Assembly (NCBI RefSeq): GCF_006439335.1
Contig: NZ_SAWY01000009.1
Span: 62,001-126,000, forward strand
Source: Litorilituus lipolyticus
GTDB taxonomy: Bacteria > Pseudomonadota > Gammaproteobacteria > Enterobacterales > Alteromonadaceae
Direction of reading: 5' to 3'
Length of the DNA stretch: 64,000 bases
Shown here in pieces: positions 1 to 9,429 of this stretch (positions are counted from its first letter, which is position 1; the number at the start of each line of letters is the position of its first letter). Position numbers and translations under genes: made by a program. A model generated the notes under the pieces. That model was given only the letters and a program-made list of their open reading frames with translations. It did no database searches and was not told the origin of the DNA.

Positions 1-180
1 ATTGAGGTGATAATTTTTGAACCTAGCTTGCCTCAAGAGCTATTTTTTAATTCGCGCATTATTACCGATTTAGCTGAATTTAAAGTGCTAAGTGATGTTA
101 TCGTATCTAATCGTATGGCTGATGAATTAATCGATGTTGTAGATAAAGTCTATACAAGAGATTTATTTGGAAGTGATTAA
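1..180 (+). CDS. ugd: UDP-glucose 6-dehydrogenase, C-terminal end (5' truncated by window edge)
   Basis: The reading frame is open from base 1 to the TAA at 178-180 and gives 59 residues. They contain FFNSR, LSDVIV and NR, and end in YTRDLFGSD, which closely matches the C-terminus of enterobacterial-type UDP-glucose dehydrogenase. The enzyme oxidises UDP-glucose to UDP-glucuronate with two NAD+ for capsule or O-antigen sugars. The visible part is the C-terminal UDP-binding domain; the catalytic cysteine lies upstream of the window. The frame stops 79 bases before galU, whose product makes its substrate, so the two are probably co-transcribed. Identity is confident although only the tail is seen. 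Confidence 0.85.
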   Translation: MEVIIFEPSLPQELFFNSRIITDLAEFKVLSDVIVSNRMADELIDVVDKVYTRDLFGSD

Positions 181-259
181 AGATGATGACTAAAGCAAGA
201 TCTACATATTTTATTAAAGCAACTATTGAAGTAATTATTCATAACTATAAAGAACTTAT

Positions 260-1162
260 ATGACTCAAAAAATAAGCAAAGCCGTAATTCCCGTTGCTGG
301 GCTTGGTACTCGAATGCTCCCAGCAACTAAAGCGATTCCTAAAGAAATGCTGCCTATTGTTGATAAGCCTTTGATTCAGTATATTGTTAATGAATGTGTC
401 GCAGCAGGTATTACTGAAATAGTATTAGTGACACACTCTTCTAAAAATGCGATAGAAAATCATTTTGATAAATCCTTTGAGCTAGAAACCACCCTTGAAA
501 AACGTGTCAAAAGGCAGTTACTTGACGAAATACAAGCAATTAGCCCGAAAAATGTCACCATTATGCATGTGAGGCAAGGTGAAGCAAAAGGCTTAGGGCA
601 TGCGGTTTTAAAAGCAAGGCCGATTATAGGTGATCAACCATTTGTTGTGGTCTTGCCTGATGTATTAATTGATGATGAAGCAGCAAACTTGAAAAGAGAT
701 AACCTAGCGGCAATGATTAAGCAGTTTGATAATACTGAAGTAAGTCAAATAATGGTTGAACCTGTGCCCACAGAGCTTGTAAGCAATTATGGTGTAGTAG
801 ATTGTGGTGGTGAAGAGCTTTTAGTAGGTGAGTCTACAGTTATGACAGCAATTATTGAGAAGCCTGACGTAGATGATGCACCTTCGAATATGGCGGTAGT
901 TGGTCGTTATGTATTATCAAAGCAAATATGGGACCTTTTGGAGTTTACACCACCTGACGCTGGTAACGAGATACAGTTAACTGATGCTATTGCGAGTTTA
1001 ATGAAGCTTGAAACAGTTGAAGCATTTCATATGATAGGAAAATCTCACGATTGTGGTTCAAAACTAGGCTATATGAAAGCTAATACGGCTTATGCTCTGA
1101 GGCATGAAGAGTTGGAAAAGGATTTTAAAAATTATCTTATTGAGTTGGTAAAAGGTTTTTAA
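260..1162 (+). CDS. galU: UTP--glucose-1-phosphate uridylyltransferase
   Basis: This cytoplasmic enzyme makes UDP-glucose from UTP and glucose-1-phosphate, the precursor for ugd and for many surface glycans. The 300-residue product has the nucleotidyltransferase N-terminal signature ([19 protein letters not shown], residues ~14-32), the [10 protein letters not shown] metal-binding segment (~residue 130) and the late EKP motif (~200), all typical of bacterial GalU; the length is also usual. The start ATG at 260 has only a weak purine-rich stretch upstream. Its stop overlaps the pgi start by one base (TAATG), indicating translational coupling. Together with ugd upstream it forms a polysaccharide-precursor operon. 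Confidence 0.95.
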   Translation: MTQKISKAVIPVAGLGTRMLPATKAIPKEMLPIVDKPLIQYIVNECVAAGITEIVLVTHSSKNAIENHFDKSFELETTLEKRVKRQLLDEIQAISPKNVTIMHVRQGEAKGLGHAVLKARPIIGDQPFVVVLPDVLIDDEAANLKRDNLAAMIKQFDNTEVSQIMVEPVPTELVSNYGVVDCGGEELLVGESTVMTAIIEKPDVDDAPSNMAVVGRYVLSKQIWDLLEFTPPDAGNEIQLTDAIASLMKLETVEAFHMIGKSHDCGSKLGYMKANTAYALRHEELEKDFKNYLIELVKGF

Positions 1163-2763
1163 TGGATTTTTTAAATAAAATAGCAAAAGAGCAGAGTCAA
1201 AGAAACCAGTGCATAATGGAGCTTTTTGATGACTCAGAAAGAGCCAGTGATTTCTCAGTTTGCGCAGCAAACTTGCTTCTTGATTACTCTAAGCAAAATA
1301 TTAATCGTGGTGAATTAACCGATTTAATGACTTGGGCTAAAAAAAGTCATCTTACTTCAAAAATAAACTCAATGTTTTCAGGTGATAAAGTCAATAATAC
1401 TGAGAAGCGCTCCGTATTGCATACTATTTTGAGAGTCCCTACTGAAATAAGAAATGAAATGTTTGGAGGCCTCTCTTTAGAAATACACAATGCAGAAAAA
1501 CAGATGGCATTAATTGTCGAAAATGTGAGCGAGGGAAAGTATAAAAGCTTCACAGGGAAGACATACACTGATGTATTGGCTATTGGTATTGGAGGCTCTT
1601 ATTACGGTGTTAAAGTCGCATTAAGTGCATTGTCACAATATAACTCTACAAACTTGAAAGTTCACTTACTTGCTAATGTCGACGGAAGAGCTGTAGCAAA
1701 TAAGCTAGAAAAACTTGATGCTGAAACAACTTTAGTGGTTGTTATATCCAAAACCTTTACCACTCAAGAAACATTGTTAAATGCAGAAACTGTAAAAGAT
1801 TGGATGACAGGTGAGTTACGGTCAATAGAGGCAATAACTCAGCAATGGTTTGCTGTGAGTTCAAATGTCGAAAAAGCATTAGCTTTTGGTCTAAAAAAAG
1901 ATAATATTCTTCCTATGTGGGATTGGGTCGGAGGCCGTTTTTCTATTTGGTCTGCTGTAGGTTTACCTCTTGCTCTTGCTATTGGTAACGATAATTTCAG
2001 TTTGTTTAAAGAAGGTGCTTATGAAATGGATAAGCACTTTCAACAAGCTGATTTTGACCAAAATATGCCTGTATTACTAGCTATTCTGGGTATTTGGAAT
2101 CGTAATGTTCTTAATTACTCAAGTTTAGCTGTCTTACCTTATGAGCATTCTTTGCGGATCTTTCCCGCTTACTTACAGCAAATAGATATGGAAAGTAATG
2201 GAAAATCAGTTTCCAATGAAGGAAAGAAAATTTCTTGGTCAACAGCACCCATAGTCTTTGGCCAAGAAGGGACCAATGGTCAGCATGCTTTCATGCAATT
2301 AATGCATCAAAGTAAGGATATTACTCCAGCAGACTTTATTGTTGCTTTGCGAGGGAATAGCAAATACAAAGAGCATCATAAAGTTCTTTTAGCAAACTGT
2401 ATTGCTCAAAGTGAAGCATTGATGAAAGGGAAGTCGTTAGAACAAGCTAAGGCAGAGATTGTTTCTGATGAGAAATTTTCATTAGCAGCACATAAAGAAA
2501 TGAAAGGGAATACACCAAGTAACACCATATTATTGGAGTCGATTTCTCCTGAAAGTGTTGGCGCATTAATGGCTCTTTACGAACATAAAATTTTTGTACA
2601 AGGGGCATTATGGCAGATAAACTCATTCGATCAGTGGGGAGTTGAGTTAGGAAAGAAACTGAGCTCGCAAGTTTTATCATTGATGGATAATAATACCGAA
2701 ACTGAAAATGATATGTCAGCATCTAGTCTTAATCTGATAAAAGCTTATACACAAATTGATTAA
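1162..2763 (+). CDS. pgi: Glucose-6-phosphate isomerase
   Basis: Interconverts glucose-6-phosphate and fructose-6-phosphate. The 533-residue protein carries the PGI landmarks in order: IGIGGSYYGV (phosphate-binding loop, ~residue 140), the SIS-like VISKTFTTQETLLNA segment (~195), GGRFSIWSAVGLP (~258) and, near the end, QGALWQINSFDQWGVELGK (~480), which holds the conserved lysine. It is slightly shorter than the ~549-residue E. coli enzyme, mainly at the N-terminus. It starts inside the galU stop codon (TAATG), so it is translationally coupled. Placement after ugd-galU suggests it feeds fructose-6-phosphate/glucose-6-phosphate to nucleotide-sugar synthesis. It may or may not be the only Pgi of the cell. 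Confidence 0.93.
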   Translation: MDFLNKIAKEQSQRNQCIMELFDDSERASDFSVCAANLLLDYSKQNINRGELTDLMTWAKKSHLTSKINSMFSGDKVNNTEKRSVLHTILRVPTEIRNEMFGGLSLEIHNAEKQMALIVENVSEGKYKSFTGKTYTDVLAIGIGGSYYGVKVALSALSQYNSTNLKVHLLANVDGRAVANKLEKLDAETTLVVVISKTFTTQETLLNAETVKDWMTGELRSIEAITQQWFAVSSNVEKALAFGLKKDNILPMWDWVGGRFSIWSAVGLPLALAIGNDNFSLFKEGAYEMDKHFQQADFDQNMPVLLAILGIWNRNVLNYSSLAVLPYEHSLRIFPAYLQQIDMESNGKSVSNEGKKISWSTAPIVFGQEGTNGQHAFMQLMHQSKDITPADFIVALRGNSKYKEHHKVLLANCIAQSEALMKGKSLEQAKAEIVSDEKFSLAAHKEMKGNTPSNTILLESISPESVGALMALYEHKIFVQGALWQINSFDQWGVELGKKLSSQVLSLMDNNTETENDMSASSLNLIKAYTQID

Positions 2764-2808
2764 AATCATTCTTAATTAGGCTTTGTAGAATTTCATCATA
2801 AGTTCATG

Positions 2809-2828
2809 CACTAGCTTCCCTGCTAGTG
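2809..2828. terminator. Possible terminator hairpin between convergent pgi and yciK
   Basis: A 7-bp perfect inverted repeat (CACTAGC / GCTAGTG, 6-base loop) lies between the convergent genes. It lacks a clear T-run on either side, so it is only a weak intrinsic terminator candidate. Confidence 0.3.
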
Positions 2829-2897
2829 TTAAACTTGGAGTATTATTAAAAGTAGTGGATATGTTTAAATTTGCAAATTAAGTTTTTGTTAAACGTA

Positions 2898-3635
2898 TTA
2901 TTGCGCTTTTAACGTTTTACCATTTGTATTGATACTTTCATCAGACATTAAATATACATATAACGGCATGATTTCTTCTGGTGTTGGTAGTGCGTCTTTA
3001 TCTTCTGCTGGGTATGCTGTTGATCTCATGGCTGTTCTTGTCGCGCCAGGGTTAACGGCATTCGTACGTAAATTAGAGTTTTCGTACTCGTCTGCAATTA
3101 CTTCCATCATGCCTTCTGTTGCAAATTTAGAAAAGCTGTAAGGCCCCCAATAAGCTCTACCTTTGTTGCCGACACCCGAAGATGTAAAAATAAGCGAGGC
3201 GTGTTCTGCTAATTGAAGTGTTGGAATAAGTGCTTGAGAGATAAGCATTTGAGCTTTTACATTCACGTTCATAACATCATCAAAAATCTGCTCGTGAATT
3301 TGAGTGAAAGGAGATAGCTCGCCAAGCATTGAAGCATTAAGTAGGGCGCCATCTAGCTTACCAAATTGTTGCGCAATGGTTTCAGACATGTCTACATAGT
3401 TTTGTCTTGTAGCTCCTTTCAGATCTAAAGGAATGATAGCGGGTTCTTCGCACCCTAAATTGATAATTTCATCGTATACCGCTTCCAACTTACTTACTGT
3501 CTTACCAAGTAAAATAACTGTTGCGCCAAGCTTGGCGTAAGTAACGGCTGCTGCTTTACCAATACCAGCACCAGCACCTGTCACTAAAATAGTTTTGTTC
3601 TTTAAACAGTCAGCTTTTATTTTATGGTTGTACAT
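2898..3635 (-). CDS. yciK: YciK-type SDR family oxidoreductase
   Basis: Cytoplasmic short-chain dehydrogenase/reductase of 245 residues. The cofactor-binding motif TGAGAGIG is at residues ~19-26, the NNAG equivalent reads LNAS (~99-102), and the catalytic set is a serine in TSSGVG (~152) with Tyr166 and Lys170 in YSFSK. Sequences such as YSFSKFATEGMMEVIADEY and NPGATRTAMR closely resemble E. coli YciK, whose physiological substrate is not well defined. In enterics yciK sits by the cob(I)alamin adenosyltransferase gene; here it stands alone, convergent with pgi. Its leader holds a nested inverted repeat just before the start codon (see separate entry). Confidence 0.85.
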   Translation of the reverse strand: MYNHKIKADCLKNKTILVTGAGAGIGKAAAVTYAKLGATVILLGKTVSKLEAVYDEIINLGCEEPAIIPLDLKGATRQNYVDMSETIAQQFGKLDGALLNASMLGELSPFTQIHEQIFDDVMNVNVKAQMLISQALIPTLQLAEHASLIFTSSGVGNKGRAYWGPYSFSKFATEGMMEVIADEYENSNLRTNAVNPGATRTAMRSTAYPAEDKDALPTPEEIMPLYVYLMSDESINTNGKTLKAQ

Positions 3636-3643
3636 GTTGTTCT

Positions 3644-3691
3644 CATCGAGTTATATCATTTTCAATGCGTACTATTCTACGCAACTCGATG
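3644..3691 (-). promoter_or_regulatory. Nested inverted repeat in the yciK leader
   Basis: CATCGAGTT at 3644-3652 pairs with AACTCGATG at 3683-3691. Inside it, GCGTA (3667-3671) pairs with TACGC (3678-3682) around a 6-base loop, leaving a bulge on one side. On the transcribed minus strand the structure ends about nine bases before the yciK ATG and includes part of the only purine-rich Shine-Dalgarno-like stretch. It could be an RNA hairpin affecting translation or an operator; no regulator is identified. Confidence 0.4.
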
Positions 3692-4022
3692 TTATAAAAC
3701 GAGGAAAAATGTTGGATTAATAATTAGTGGTTATGTAAAAAAGCTGTTAAATGTCTTTTTCTTCAAAGATTTCACAAAATTAAGCCCAAAAGTAAAAAAA
3801 TAGCTAGCACATTGAGAGATCTTGCGTTAAGTTTAACTGGTCTAACTAGTTTGTTTTGATGCTATCATTAAAGCAACCATAACTAAAAAAAACGTCGTAT
3901 TACAGAACAAAGCGGTTTACTGGACAGCTTGTTCAAAGGTTAAAAAATATAAACAAGATATTTATTTGAATGACAGAAAAATAAGTATCACTAAAAATAA
4001 ATTTAGGCATTGGGGAAATATA
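3692..4022. other. Intergenic region between divergent yciK and the lipase gene
   Basis: AT-rich divergent promoter region of about 330 bases. Apart from the yciK leader repeat I see no ORF with a ribosome binding site, no RNA gene and no convincing operator. Confidence 0.5.
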
Positions 4023-6497
4023 ATGAAAAAGTTAGCTCTAAGTCTTGCAATTGTTAGTGCACTCTCTTTAAGTGGTTGCGGTAGCGAGACGATTGAAGAT
4101 GTTAAGAAAGATGTTGAGGAAAATGGTACGCCGATAGTGGCGACATCACGTGTAATTTTCGACCCAGCTAATGGTGTTATGTCTATACCGAATGATTTGC
4201 TATTTAGTGGAAGTCAAGATGGTACGTTAAATACACCTGTTGATGATCCAAATGATGTTTCAGATCCTTCTGTAGCAATTAGTGGCCTTGATGGATGGTC
4301 AACAACGAATGCCTTTTCTATTAATCTTGAATATCCTTCTGGCGCTTCTTTAAATGCCTTATCTGCTTCAACGCCCGGTTCTGTTCGAGTATTTGAAACT
4401 TTAATGGGTGGGGATAGCTCTGATGCAACATGTGCACAGTTAACCCGAGGACTTGCGTGTAAAGTCGTTGGTGAGCTTGCTTTTGGTGTTGACTTTGTCA
4501 GTAAAGCTTCAGGAAATAACCTAACAGTTATTCCTGTTAAACCATTAAAAGCAAAAACTTCTTATCTAGTTGTTTTAACCAATACTTTAAAAGATACAAA
4601 TGATAAGCCACTTGCTGGTTCTTCAACTTATGAACTTGTTCGTGAAGATATTAACGAAAAACCGTTAGGTAGTGAAAGTCAGTTATTATTGCAAGGTTTA
4701 GTAAATAGCTATGAAAATGCAGTAACAACCGCAGGCGTTGAAAAAGATAGTATTATTTACACTATGGCAATGACAACGCAATCGACAGTTGATGTGTTGT
4801 ATACAGCCAAGTCTTTATTGGCAGCTCCATTAGCTCAAGGTGGTTTACCGCCAGTTATTTCAATGAATGATACGGGAATTTCTGTAGCGCAAGCATTTGC
4901 AATGCAAGGCGTTGTATTGCCACCTAGCTTAGATGCGCTTTATTCAACGGCAAACTTATTAAAAGGTAGCGTTACTTTACCGTATTATTCTGGGATTCCA
5001 TCGATGGCGAATCCAATGGCGCCAGTAAATCAGCGCTGGAAAGGCTTATGTGATTCAGGAGCTATGTTAGCTGGATTAGCAGCTGCAAATCCAGGTGCTA
5101 TTCCTGAAGGACCACTTTCTGAGTCTGACGGTGTTTGTATGGCTGTATCGGCTGCTGCACAATTGCCTGCACCCGGTCTTCGTGATTTAAGTTCAGTGAT
5201 GGATTTAGACGTTGAACGTAATTTAACTAAATATAGCCCAGTACCTGCGCCAACAATGCCAAGTGATATGCCTTGGATTAAACACCCAGGCACTTTAGAT
5301 GTACAAATGACAACGCCAGATATTTCACCCGTAACTGATGCGGTTAGAGCTAGCTATGGGTTACCGCCATTAACAGCAATGCCCGCAACTGGCTGGCCAA
5401 CAGTTATTTTACAGCATGGTATTACTTCTAAAAAAGAAGATATGCTTGCCATTACAGGTGTGTTATCTACTTTTGGTTTTGCAACTATTGCCATTGACCA
5501 CCCACTTCATGGTAGCCGTGGTTTTGATTTAAATGCTGATGGCACTGATGATATTAATGCATCTACTGTATCTGCAACCCATTATATGAACTTAGCGAGC
5601 TTATTAACCACGCGTGATAACCTGCGTCAATCAACTATTGATATGTTAGGTCTTAGATTAGGTTTAGCGACTTTACCTATCATTGATAATAGTAATGTAC
5701 ATTTCTTAGGTCATTCCCTTGGTGCAATCACAGGTATTAATTTTGTTACTCTAGCTAATACCCCAATGAATGAGCTATTAGATGGGTTGTTTGCCATAAA
5801 AACAAACTCTTTAGCAATGCCTGGTACTATGATGGCTAACTTCTTAATGGAGTCAGGTTCATTTGGTAATGTGATCAAAGCCAGTTTAACTTATGCTCAG
5901 TCGCCTGAATTCAAGGCAATGTTAGACGCTATGTACCCTGTTGATGAAAATGGCAACAGCACAGCAACTGAAGAAGAAATGGTTGCTGCATACCTTACAT
6001 TCTATAATGCTTTATCTGCTGAGCAGCAAGCTGGTTTAAATGGTGTATTTGGTGAATTTGCTTTTGCAGCACAAACAGTTACTGATTCTGGTGACCCTGC
6101 TAACTACGCGCCAATTATGAAGTCGTTAGCCACTCCAACTCACTTAATTGAAGTAGTAGGTAATGGTGTTACTGATTGCACAGATATTTTAGTGACAGAT
6201 AACTGCTCTGACCAAGTTATTCCAAATTCTGTTTCAACAAGCTTATTTGGTGGTACAGAAGGCGCGATTAAGCTACTTGGCTTACCAGGCGTTGGCTCTA
6301 CAGCTCAAGGTTCTGGTGCTGTTAGGTTTACCTATGGTCATCACGGTTCAATCTTAAGCCCAAGTGCAACACCTTCTGCACCTGATGCAATGAAGACCGC
6401 TGCAGCCACACAAGAGATGCAAGGTCAAGTTGTAGGTTTCTTTGCTTCAATGGGACAATTAATTACAGTGACAAATACTGACGTTGTTCAGCCGTAA
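4023..6497 (+). CDS. Pla-1/cef-type (VolA-like) extracellular lipase lipoprotein
   Basis: Predicted surface or outer-membrane lipoprotein of 824 residues. I place the start at ATG 4023 rather than an in-frame ATG at 3966: from 4023 a classic lipoprotein signal begins at once (MKKLALSLAIVSALSLSGC, lipid-modified Cys19). The N-terminal part (VIFDPANGVMSIPNDLLF, then a segment about a protein ending in SINLEYP) resembles the bacterial virulence factor lipase N-terminal domain. The C-terminal half is an alpha/beta hydrolase: oxyanion-type motif LQHGITSKK (~460) and nucleophile elbow GHSLG with Ser565. Related Vibrio VolA is a surface-exposed lysophospholipase. The gene stands alone with its own terminator. 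Substrate is not determinable from sequence. Confidence 0.8.
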   Translation: MKKLALSLAIVSALSLSGCGSETIEDVKKDVEENGTPIVATSRVIFDPANGVMSIPNDLLFSGSQDGTLNTPVDDPNDVSDPSVAISGLDGWSTTNAFSINLEYPSGASLNALSASTPGSVRVFETLMGGDSSDATCAQLTRGLACKVVGELAFGVDFVSKASGNNLTVIPVKPLKAKTSYLVVLTNTLKDTNDKPLAGSSTYELVREDINEKPLGSESQLLLQGLVNSYENAVTTAGVEKDSIIYTMAMTTQSTVDVLYTAKSLLAAPLAQGGLPPVISMNDTGISVAQAFAMQGVVLPPSLDALYSTANLLKGSVTLPYYSGIPSMANPMAPVNQRWKGLCDSGAMLAGLAAANPGAIPEGPLSESDGVCMAVSAAAQLPAPGLRDLSSVMDLDVERNLTKYSPVPAPTMPSDMPWIKHPGTLDVQMTTPDISPVTDAVRASYGLPPLTAMPATGWPTVILQHGITSKKEDMLAITGVLSTFGFATIAIDHPLHGSRGFDLNADGTDDINASTVSATHYMNLASLLTTRDNLRQSTIDMLGLRLGLATLPIIDNSNVHFLGHSLGAITGINFVTLANTPMNELLDGLFAIKTNSLAMPGTMMANFLMESGSFGNVIKASLTYAQSPEFKAMLDAMYPVDENGNSTATEEEMVAAYLTFYNALSAEQQAGLNGVFGEFAFAAQTVTDSGDPANYAPIMKSLATPTHLIEVVGNGVTDCTDILVTDNCSDQVIPNSVSTSLFGGTEGAIKLLGLPGVGSTAQGSGAVRFTYGHHGSILSPSATPSAPDAMKTAAATQEMQGQVVGFFASMGQLITVTNTDVVQP

Positions 6498-6520
6498 CTT
6501 TAGTTAATAGTTCAAATTTA

Positions 6521-6545
6521 AAAGCCCTCAGCTGAGGGCTTTTTT
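6521..6545 (+). terminator. Rho-independent terminator after lipase gene
   Basis: AGCCCTCAG/CTGAGGGCT forms a GC-rich perfect palindrome followed by a six-T run, 24 bases after the lipase stop codon. The flanking A- and T-runs make it usable in both directions. Confidence 0.85.
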
Positions 6546-6648
6546 GTATGTATAAGATATTAATTACTAAATGACTTAATCGAAGAATTGATATTTTAAC
6601 TCGTAACCCCATATATTGATGATATCTATTGATCTCAGGAGAGTACAT

Positions 6649-7695
6649 TTGGAATTTTTATATGAATATGGTCTATTTTTAGCCAAAACAGTCACTTTTG
6701 TTCTAGCTGTTATAGCATTAATTGCTGTCGCAGCAGCCTCTGCTATAAAGCAAAAGCATAAAAAAGGTGAGTTAGAGATCACTGATTTATCTGAACACTT
6801 TGAAGAAGTTGAGCAAGAAGTCATTCATGCACTTCTTAATAAGGAAGAGTTAAAAGAGAAGGAAAAACAAGATAAAAAAGCAGAAAAGCAAAAAGCAAAA
6901 GATGCTAAAAAGGCACTGGCAGATGGTGAAAACCTGCCAAGCAAACCACACCTATTTGTGGTTGAGTTTACCGGCAGTATTGATGCAAAAGAAGTTTCAT
7001 CGTTAAGAGAAGAGATTTCGGCAATTTTATCTGTTGCTAAAGAAGAGGATGAAGTTTTTGTACGCTTAGAAAGTGGTGGTGGATTAGTGCATGGCTATGG
7101 TTTGGCGTCATCACAATTAGATAGAATTAAACAACACAATATTCCATTAACTATTGCTGTAGATAAAGTTGCTGCTAGCGGTGGTTACATGATGGCATGT
7201 GTTGCGGATAAAATTATTTCTGCTCCTTTTGCTATTCTAGGGTCCATAGGCGTTATTGCTCAAGTACCTAACTTTAACCGATTACTTAAAAAGCATGATG
7301 TTGATTTTGAACAGTTTACTGCTGGTGAATTTAAACGTACTGTTACTATGTTTGGTGAAAATACTGAGAAGGGACGTGAAAAATTTATCGAAGAATTAGA
7401 AGAAACACATGTGCTATTTAAGGACTTTGTGAGTAATCACCGCCCAAGTTTAGATATAAGCTCTGTGGCCACAGGCGAACATTGGTTTGGTACAAAAGCA
7501 CATGAATTAGGCTTGGTTGATGAAATCTCAACCAGTGATGATTATTTACAAAGTAAGAATAAAAGTCACAAGATTGTGGCAATAAAATACGAAGTGAAGA
7601 AAGGACTTGCTGAAAAATTTTCTAAAGCAGCATCAATGTCAATTGATGCTTGCTTAGGAAAATTATTTCAAAAAAATAAAGTACTTCCAGGTTAG
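6649..7695 (+). CDS. sohB: SohB-type inner-membrane serine protease (S49 family)
   Basis: Membrane-anchored signal-peptide-peptidase-like protease. I choose TTG 6649 as start: an AGGAG (6637-6641) lies 7 bases upstream, and the product then begins (M)EFLYEYGLFLAK, matching the E. coli SohB N-terminus; a longer frame opens at ATG 6616 without a ribosome site. With this start the length is 348 residues, nearly identical to E. coli SohB (349). There is one N-terminal membrane segment (~9-30), a charged Lys/Glu-rich coiled linker (~45-100), then the S49 fold. The catalytic dyad is Ser177 (AASGGYM) and Lys229 (GEFKRT). Monocistronic; its role in envelope protein turnover is inferred from family. 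Confidence 0.93.
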   Translation: MEFLYEYGLFLAKTVTFVLAVIALIAVAAASAIKQKHKKGELEITDLSEHFEEVEQEVIHALLNKEELKEKEKQDKKAEKQKAKDAKKALADGENLPSKPHLFVVEFTGSIDAKEVSSLREEISAILSVAKEEDEVFVRLESGGGLVHGYGLASSQLDRIKQHNIPLTIAVDKVAASGGYMMACVADKIISAPFAILGSIGVIAQVPNFNRLLKKHDVDFEQFTAGEFKRTVTMFGENTEKGREKFIEELEETHVLFKDFVSNHRPSLDISSVATGEHWFGTKAHELGLVDEISTSDDYLQSKNKSHKIVAIKYEVKKGLAEKFSKAASMSIDACLGKLFQKNKVLPG

Positions 7696-7719
7696 TCGTT
7701 TTTTATCACTTAGAAATGA

Positions 7720-7765
7720 GCTTACCATATCGAAAATTAGTATTCTGATATGGTAAGCCTTTGAT
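7720..7765. terminator. Long inverted repeat between convergent sohB and symporter gene
   Basis: GCTTACCATATC (7720-7731) and GATATGGTAAGC (7747-7758) form a perfect 12-bp stem with a 15-base loop, followed on the plus strand by CTTTGATTTTTG. This is probably a shared terminator for the two convergent genes. Confidence 0.6.
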
Positions 7766-7784
7766 TTTTGAAAGTAGTACCTGT

Positions 7785-9161
7785 TTACTTGCTTTCTTCG
7801 TTATTTAAATGGTGAAAGTCGATATCTTCAATTGTATGACCAGCTTGACTGTCTAAATACATAGATTCATCAAACTGTTCCTCACTCTTAGCTACTATAA
7901 TACTGACCATACTGTCACCTGTTACGTTTACAGCGGTTCTCGTCATATCCAGTAAACGATCTACACCGATAATCAATGCAATCCCTTCAACAGGTAAACC
8001 TACTTGTTCAAGTACCATCGCTAGCATTATTAAACCAACACCAGGTACTCCAGCCGTACCAATTGATGCAAGTGTTGCTGTTAATACGACGGTAATGTAA
8101 TCAGCCAATGTTAAGTCTTGGCTGAATACTTGGGCAATAAATACCGTGGCAACACCTTGCATAATTGCTGTTCCGTCCATATTAATGGTTGCGCCTAGTG
8201 GTACAGTAAACGAAGCTATTGAGTTTTTTACTCCCATTTTACGCGTTGCGGTTTCTAACGTGACAGGAATAGTGGCATTGGAGCTTGCTGTTGAAAAAGC
8301 AAAAATTGCAGCATCGCGCATTTTTTTGATGAATATAACAGGGTTTAAGCCCGTCAATAGTTTCAAAATTACAGGATAAGTTACCGTAGCGTGAAGCAAT
8401 AAAACAAAGAAGACGACTAAGAAGTAAACAATAAGATTGCCGAAGGTTTCAAGTGAAACCGTCGTAAATAAAGTCGCAAGTAATGCAAAAACACCGTAAG
8501 GGGCTATATTCATTAAAATTGCTACTAAACGCATAATTACTTCGTTTAAGTCTTCGAACAAGCTCGCTATTCTTTCTCCTGCCTTTCCTGATAATGCGAT
8601 TGCAATCCCAAAAAGTAAGGCGAAAACGATTACCTGCAACATATTACCTTGGGCGAATGATGCAAAAGGGTTGGTCGGAAACATTTGAATGATAACTTGA
8701 GCAAGAGAAGGAGCTTCTCTGCTAGTAAAACTACTACTTGTTGGCATATTTACTCCTTCACCAGGAGATATTATTAAGGCAACAAAAATAGCGAAACTAA
8801 TGGCGATAGCCGTTGTAGCTAAGTACAAAGCGATGGCCTTACCACCAATTCTACCTAGTTTGCTTGTATCTTTTAATGAACAAACACCACACACAAGAGA
8901 TACAAAAACAAGTGGAACAACTAACATTCTCAAACTTGCCATAAATATTTGACCGATAACTTCTAAAAAGCCATCAACAAATAAACTGCGTAGTGAAACA
9001 TCAAAAAAGTACAAGTTAAATACTTTGTCAGAACCATTGGGCATTAACCATTGAAGAAGGCTACCAAGTAAAATGCCGGCAATCATGCCGATAACTATGC
9101 GCCCAGTTAGACTCATCTTTTGTTTGTTATGGCTAATGGGGGAAGTTGAATTAGAAGTCAT
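7785..9161 (-). CDS. Dicarboxylate/amino acid:cation symporter (DAACS/GltP-DctA family)
   Basis: Inner-membrane secondary transporter of 458 residues, taking up acidic amino acids or C4-dicarboxylates with Na+ or H+. Family hallmarks are the serine-rich reentrant loop (FSTASSNATIPVT, ~residue 288), the NMDGT cation-binding motif (~326), the second hairpin region ASIGTAGVPG (~367) and the substrate-coordinating segment DRLLDMTRTAVNVTGD (~398-413) with its aspartate and asparagine. About eight hydrophobic segments are visible. The C-terminus carries an acidic, histidine-containing tail. Monocistronic. The sequence does not let me separate glutamate/aspartate from dicarboxylate specificity. Confidence 0.88.
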   Translation of the reverse strand: MTSNSTSPISHNKQKMSLTGRIVIGMIAGILLGSLLQWLMPNGSDKVFNLYFFDVSLRSLFVDGFLEVIGQIFMASLRMLVVPLVFVSLVCGVCSLKDTSKLGRIGGKAIALYLATTAIAISFAIFVALIISPGEGVNMPTSSSFTSREAPSLAQVIIQMFPTNPFASFAQGNMLQVIVFALLFGIAIALSGKAGERIASLFEDLNEVIMRLVAILMNIAPYGVFALLATLFTTVSLETFGNLIVYFLVVFFVLLLHATVTYPVILKLLTGLNPVIFIKKMRDAAIFAFSTASSNATIPVTLETATRKMGVKNSIASFTVPLGATINMDGTAIMQGVATVFIAQVFSQDLTLADYITVVLTATLASIGTAGVPGVGLIMLAMVLEQVGLPVEGIALIIGVDRLLDMTRTAVNVTGDSMVSIIVAKSEEQFDESMYLDSQAGHTIEDIDFHHLNNEESK

Positions 9162-9429
9162 AAATACTCTATTGTTAGTTGCTGTTATTGTAATTATTTT
9201 AAGTGATTACATTCTACTTAAATAAATCTTTTGTAATAGATTAACAATAATTAAAGGCCTTAAAAACTAATTTATCTGTCTTAATTTGCCTCATTATTGT
9301 ATTAACAAGGCTAACTAACTAAACAATTACGATTTTTTTGCAATAATTTTACCTTAACCAGTACCTTTTTGTTATTTATCGGTTAATATGGTTAATTATG
9401 AACAAAGAAAAACAAAATAGGGATGCTTT

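Noticed and set aside
5030-5293. 87-codon open frame antisense to the lipase gene
   Set aside because: Shadow of the strongly coding plus-strand frame; no ribosome site and no recognisable domain.
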